64,000 bases of DNA, taken from assembly GCF_022601675.1 (NCBI RefSeq), contig NZ_JAKVIL010000007.1:62001-126000 (forward strand), in the 5' to 3' direction. Below the pieces are notes generated by a model that did no database searches, was not told the DNA's origin, and was given only the letters and a program-made list of their open reading frames with translations. This DNA is from Ancylobacter gelatini (lineage in GTDB: Bacteria > Pseudomonadota > Alphaproteobacteria > Rhizobiales > Xanthobacteraceae). Each line of letters begins with the position of its first letter. Within the stretch, counting starts at the first letter, position 1. The translations under genes and the position numbers were made by a program. Positions 60,982 through 64,000 of this stretch are shown in pieces.

Positions 60982-62202
60982 ATGAAGGACGCACCGCTGG
61001 CGGGCATCAAGGTGCTCGACTTCACACAATTTCTCTCCGGCCCATACTGCACGCAAATCCTGGCCGATCTGGGCGCCGAGGTGATCAAGGCCGAAGCGCC
61101 GGAGGGCGATCTTGCCCGGCATATCCCGCCGCATTTCGTCGGGCGCGACAGCGTGTATTTCATCGCGGTCAACCGCTCGAAGAAAAGCCTGGCCGTCGAC
61201 CTCAAGACGGCCGCCGGGCGCGAGGTCCTGAACGCGCTGGCGGCGTCCTGCGACGTGATCGTGGAGAACTTCCGCCCCGGCGTGGTCGCCAAGCTCGGCA
61301 TCGACCAGGAGCGCCTGCGCGCCGAGCGGCCCGAACTGGTCTGGTGCTCGATCAGCGGCTTCGGGCAGGACGGGCCGTATCGCGACAAGCCGGCCTACGA
61401 CATGATCGTGCAGGCCCTGTCCGGCGGCATGAGCCTGACCGGCGAGCCGAAAGGCCGCGCGGTGCGCTCGGGCATCCCGATCGGCGACATCGCCGCCGGC
61501 ATGTACGCCGCCATCGGCATTCTCGGGGCGCTGTTCCGTCGCGAGCGGACCACGCGCGGCGACGCCATCGACATCGCCATGCTGGATTGCCAAGCGGCGA
61601 TGCTCTCCTATCAGGGCGCCTATTTCCTGCATTCCGGGCATGTGCCCGGCCGGCAGGGCAGCGGGCACGATTCGATTCCGACCTATCGCTCCTTCACCGC
61701 CGCTGACGGCCAAGAGGTGGTCATCACCGCCAATACCGAGCGCATGTGGCAGGGGCTGTGCCGGGTGCTGGGGCTCTCCGAACTGACCGAGGACCCGCGC
61801 TTTCGCACCAATCGCGAGCGCTTCGTCCATCGCGAGGCGCTGTGGGCACTGCTGGAGCCGGCCTTCGCCAGCGCCACGGCCGCCGAATGGGTGACACGGC
61901 TGGAGGGTGAAGCGGTGCCGGCCAGCGTGGTGAAGACGCTCGACGCGGTGATGGACGACCCGCAGATCCTCCATCGCGGCATGATCCGCATAATTGAGGA
62001 CGGCGGGCGCTCCGTCCGGGTGATGGGCGATCCGCTCCGCTTCGCCGAGGCGCAAAGCCCCGAGCCGGGCTACCCGCCGCAGCTCGGCGAGCACACGCAT
62101 GAGGTGCTCAAGGGCATTCTCGGTCTGAGCGATGCCGCCATCGACCGCCTGGTGGATAGCCGCGCGGTGGCACTGTCCCACGCCACGCCGGTCGAGGCCT
62201 GA
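60982..62202 (+). CDS. CaiB/BaiF family CoA-transferase
   Basis: Class III CoA-transferase of 406 residues; transfers CoA between acids to activate a carboxylate. KVLDFTQFLSGPYCTQILAD at the start, FRPGVVAKLGI, SGFGQDGPYRDKPAYDMIVQ with the catalytic Asp (AYD), and GEPKGRAVRSGIPIGDI fit the family well. GGCGCAAGG precedes the ATG. Together with the TTT transporter and the thiolase it indicates degradation of the imported acid as a CoA thioester. The CoA donor (succinyl-CoA or acetyl-CoA) is unknown. Confidence 0.93.
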   Translation: MKDAPLAGIKVLDFTQFLSGPYCTQILADLGAEVIKAEAPEGDLARHIPPHFVGRDSVYFIAVNRSKKSLAVDLKTAAGREVLNALAASCDVIVENFRPGVVAKLGIDQERLRAERPELVWCSISGFGQDGPYRDKPAYDMIVQALSGGMSLTGEPKGRAVRSGIPIGDIAAGMYAAIGILGALFRRERTTRGDAIDIAMLDCQAAMLSYQGAYFLHSGHVPGRQGSGHDSIPTYRSFTAADGQEVVITANTERMWQGLCRVLGLSELTEDPRFRTNRERFVHREALWALLEPAFASATAAEWVTRLEGEAVPASVVKTLDAVMDDPQILHRGMIRIIEDGGRSVRVMGDPLRFAEAQSPEPGYPPQLGEHTHEVLKGILGLSDAAIDRLVDSRAVALSHATPVEA

Positions 62203-62205
62203 ACC

Positions 62206-63189
62206 ATGCGCGCGGTGTGGTATTGCCGGCAGGGCCCGGCCCGCGAGGTGCTGGAGTATGGCGAGACCGACCCGCCAACACCCGGGTCGGGCGACGTTCT
62301 GGTCCGTGTCAATGCATCCGGGGTCAACCCGTCCGATGTGAAGCAGCGCGCCGGCGCGCCAGGCCGGGTGCAGCCCTATCCCCGCATCATCCCGCACAGC
62401 GACGGGGCGGGGATCATCGTCGGCGTCGGGCCTGGCGTGGCGGATGAGCGCGTCGGACAAAGGGTCCTCCTGTACCGGGCGCAGCAGGAGCGCGCCTTCG
62501 GCACCGCCGCACAGTTCGTCGCCCTGCCGCAGGAATTCGCCGTCGAGATGCCGGCCGGCCTGTCCTTCGTCGAGGCCGCGACCGTCGGCGTGCCCGGCGT
62601 CACCGCCGCCCATGCGGTTGGCGGTTATGGCGACATTGCCGGGCGCAACGTGCTGATCACCGGGGCAGGCGGGGCGGTGGGGTCCTATGCCGTCGCGCTG
62701 GCGGCACTCGCCGGGGCGAACGTGTTCGCCCTGGTGCGCGCCCCGTCCCGCCGCGAGCGCGTGCGCGCGATCGGCGCGTGCCATATCCTCGCCGATAGCG
62801 GGGCGGAAGCGGCGACGGAGCTGGCGCGGGCGACCGGCGGTCGGGGCATCGATCTGTCCATCGATGTCGATTTCTCCGCTCTCGGCGGGTTCCTGGTCGC
62901 GGTGGCGGCGTCCGAGGGCACCATCGTCACCTATGGCTCGGCGCGAAACGAGGCACAGGTGCCGATTCGCGATGTCCGGCAGAAGGGGCTGGCGATCCAC
63001 GGCTTCAACGTCTACCGCCTGTCTCCGGCGCGCAATGCGGCGGCGCTGGAGCGGGTGACGAGATTGTTGACGCAGACCGAGTTCCGCCCGGCGATCGGGT
63101 GCGTGCTACCGCTGGAGCGCTGCCCCGAAGCGCATGAGGCGGTCGAGGCTGGCAGTCACGGCAAGGTCGTGCTGGAACTGAAGGATTAA
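62206..63189 (+). CDS. Quinone reductase-type zinc-free MDR dehydrogenase
   Basis: Medium-chain dehydrogenase/reductase of 327 residues, NADPH:quinone reductase or enoyl reductase subgroup. N-terminal part VRVNASGVNPSDVKQRAG, nucleotide site VLITGAGGAVGSYAVALAAL, and C-terminal PLERCPEAHEAVEAGSHGKV. The cysteine ligands of zinc alcohol dehydrogenases are absent. It starts three bases after the CoA-transferase stop, so it closes the operon; it may reduce an enoyl or quinone intermediate. No terminator seen. Confidence 0.88.
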   Translation: MRAVWYCRQGPAREVLEYGETDPPTPGSGDVLVRVNASGVNPSDVKQRAGAPGRVQPYPRIIPHSDGAGIIVGVGPGVADERVGQRVLLYRAQQERAFGTAAQFVALPQEFAVEMPAGLSFVEAATVGVPGVTAAHAVGGYGDIAGRNVLITGAGGAVGSYAVALAALAGANVFALVRAPSRRERVRAIGACHILADSGAEAATELARATGGRGIDLSIDVDFSALGGFLVAVAASEGTIVTYGSARNEAQVPIRDVRQKGLAIHGFNVYRLSPARNAAALERVTRLLTQTEFRPAIGCVLPLERCPEAHEAVEAGSHGKVVLELKD

Positions 63190-63270
63190 GCGCGCGAGCG
63201 CTTCCGCGAGGCCCGGCATTGGCGGATTCGCGGCAGTCGCAACAGGATGTGGGCGGCCCTTTAAGGCGCC

Positions 63271-63300
63271 TTGACAGCAAGGCCGCCGCCCTCGTACAAG
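63271..63300 (+). promoter_or_regulatory. Promoter of tRNA-Ala
   Basis: TTGACA (63271-63276), an 18-base spacer and TACAAG (63295-63300), 16 bases upstream of the mature tRNA. Perfect -35. Confidence 0.65.
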
Positions 63301-63316
63301 GCGCGGCCTGAAGCGT

Positions 63317-63392
63317 GGGGCCGTAGCTCAGTTGGGAGAGCGCTGCAATCGCACTGCAGAGGTCAGGGGTTCAAATCCCCTCGGCTCCACCA
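63317..63392 (+). tRNA. tRNA-Ala (anticodon CGC)
   Basis: Full 76-base cloverleaf with encoded CCA: acceptor ggggccg/cggctcc (one G.T), D arm gctc/gagc, anticodon stem ctgca/tgcag around atcgcac giving anticodon CGC for alanine codon GCG, T arm agggg/cccct with ttcaaat loop. No integrase or attachment-site duplication was seen next to it. Confidence 0.96.
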
Positions 63393-63505
63393 AGCTTCCG
63401 GCACGAAATATCCCAAATGCATAGGTTCAAGCCTCCCGGAACGCGCAAAGGCGCAGGCCGCGCGATGCGTGTCCACGTAAGCAGGTTCAGGCGTCGCGTC
63501 GGACT
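63393..63505. other. Short intergenic segment after tRNA-Ala
   Basis: About 110 bases between the tRNA and the gntR stop. No gene, no clear terminator and no tRNA 3'-end duplication were seen. Confidence 0.4.
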
Positions 63506-64000
63506 TCAGATGTCCGAGGGCTTCTGCATGGTCTCGACCATTTCCCTGAGATCGCGCAGCATGGCGGGGACCTTGGAGCCGAGGGCCGTGCCCGGCGGTT
63601 CGTTCTCGGTCTGCACCAACCGGTGGCGCGCGGCGACGATGTGCCGGCGCATGAGGATTTCCGCCATCTGGCCATCGCCCTCGGCGATCGCCTCGATGAT
63701 GCGGATGTGGTCGCGATAGGCCGGAACCTGGTCTGGCCCGGTGGTGCGGTAGCGGCACAGGCGGATCAGCGAATAGAGGTCGCCGCACAGCAGTCGCTTG
63801 AGCAGATAGGACTTTGCGCCCTTGGCGATGCGGTAATGGATGTCCTCGTCGCCGAAAGCCTGCGGATAGATTGTGCCCTCGTGATTGGCGAGGTCGAGAT
63901 GCTCCTGCAGCAGCGTCTTGAGGGCCGCGCGCTCTTCCTCGGTCATCCGCTCGGCGGCGAGCCGCGCGGCCAGCCCTTCCAGCACTTCGCGAATCTCGTA
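63506..64000 (-). CDS. GntR family regulator, C-terminal FCD domain, 5' end outside window
   Basis: The minus-strand frame is open from the window edge to a stop at 63506. The 164 visible residues (YEIREVLEGLAARLAAERMT ... GTIYPQAFGDEDIHYRIAKG ... DHIRIIEAIAEGDGQMAEIL ... MRRHIVAARHRL) form an FCD effector domain with candidate metal ligands Asp/His in EDIHYRI, DHIRII and RRHI. The DNA-binding half lies beyond 64000. By analogy it regulates carboxylate metabolism; its targets are not visible. Confidence 0.88.
   Translation of the reverse strand, partial: YEIREVLEGLAARLAAERMTEEERAALKTLLQEHLDLANHEGTIYPQAFGDEDIHYRIAKGAKSYLLKRLLCGDLYSLIRLCRYRTTGPDQVPAYRDHIRIIEAIAEGDGQMAEILMRRHIVAARHRLVQTENEPPGTALGSKVPAMLRDLREMVETMQKPSDI

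Noticed and set aside
60781..63000. Minus-strand open frame of about 740 codons opposite iclR, the CoA-transferase and the dehydrogenase.
   Set aside because: Shadow of three well-recognised plus-strand genes; no motifs.
63317..63505. tRNA-Ala as the attachment site of an integrated island.
   Set aside because: No integrase, no duplicated tRNA 3' end and no composition change next to it.

Overview
The window is high-GC DNA of an alphaproteobacterium, most likely order Hyphomicrobiales (Rhizobiales) and perhaps family Xanthobacteraceae (Ancylobacter/Starkeya/Xanthobacter type). This placement is inferred from gene order (rplU-rpmA-GNAT-obgE-proB; yciB-ftsY-mtaB-dapF; rlmN next to argG; htpX next to a DUF1674 gene) and the uniformly GC-rich codon use. 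No rRNA, CRISPR array, integrase or transposase was seen. Two tRNAs are present: Thr-CGT and Ala-CGC.

Layout. 1-1500: end of glycerol kinase. 1.5-11.0 kb: a catabolic island with a dihydropyrimidinase-type amidohydrolase, a GntR regulator and an AMDase/maleate-isomerase-fold enzyme on the minus strand. Divergent from these is an operon of a TRAP transporter (dctP, dctQ, dctM), a deaminase-type amidohydrolase, an NAD-epimerase and an SDR. 11.0-15.2 kb: housekeeping rplU, rpmA, GNAT, obgE, proB. 15.2-16.5 kb: one strikingly AT-rich gene, a wHTH plus TIR-like (PF10137-type) protein. It sits where proA would be expected and looks acquired; it is the best candidate for an anti-phage effector here. 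16.5-21.5 kb: an exported serine hydrolase, several small exported Pro/Gly/Arg-rich proteins, a 39-codon ORF behind a Shine-Dalgarno-sequestering hairpin, a coiled-coil DUF6481 protein, tRNA-Thr, htpX and a DUF1674 (SdhAF4-like) gene.

21.5-30.6 kb: two membrane diguanylate cyclases with intact inhibitory sites, an aldehyde dehydrogenase, a small HxlR-controlled VOC/DUF1428 operon containing an SRPBCC remnant, a SinR/Cas2-like small protein and a BAX-inhibitor-1 protein. 30.7-44.4 kb: ybbP-ybbA/tesA, an aldo-keto reductase, yciB-ftsY-mtaB-dapF, an exported GyrI-like protein, rlmN, a VOC protein, a membrane protein and argG. 44.5-52.1 kb: an SDR/AraC divergent pair, a PPOX-fold stress protein, a site-2 protease, small conserved proteins, typA, a GNAT, DUF167 and YggT.

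52.2-63.2 kb: a second catabolic island. It holds MmgE/PrpD and IclR on the minus strand, then a tripartite tricarboxylate transporter (TctC, TctB, TctA), SDR, DUF35 OB-fold protein, thiolase, a second IclR, a CaiB CoA-transferase and a quinone-reductase-type dehydrogenase. Together these suggest import of a carboxylate, CoA activation and thiolytic cleavage. Two matching 17-bp palindromes in the iclR-tctC intergenic region look like operators. The window closes with tRNA-Ala and a truncated GntR regulator. Both islands pair a solute-binding-protein-dependent transporter with degradative enzymes and their own regulators, typical of a metabolically versatile soil or water bacterium. The substrates cannot be named from sequence alone.
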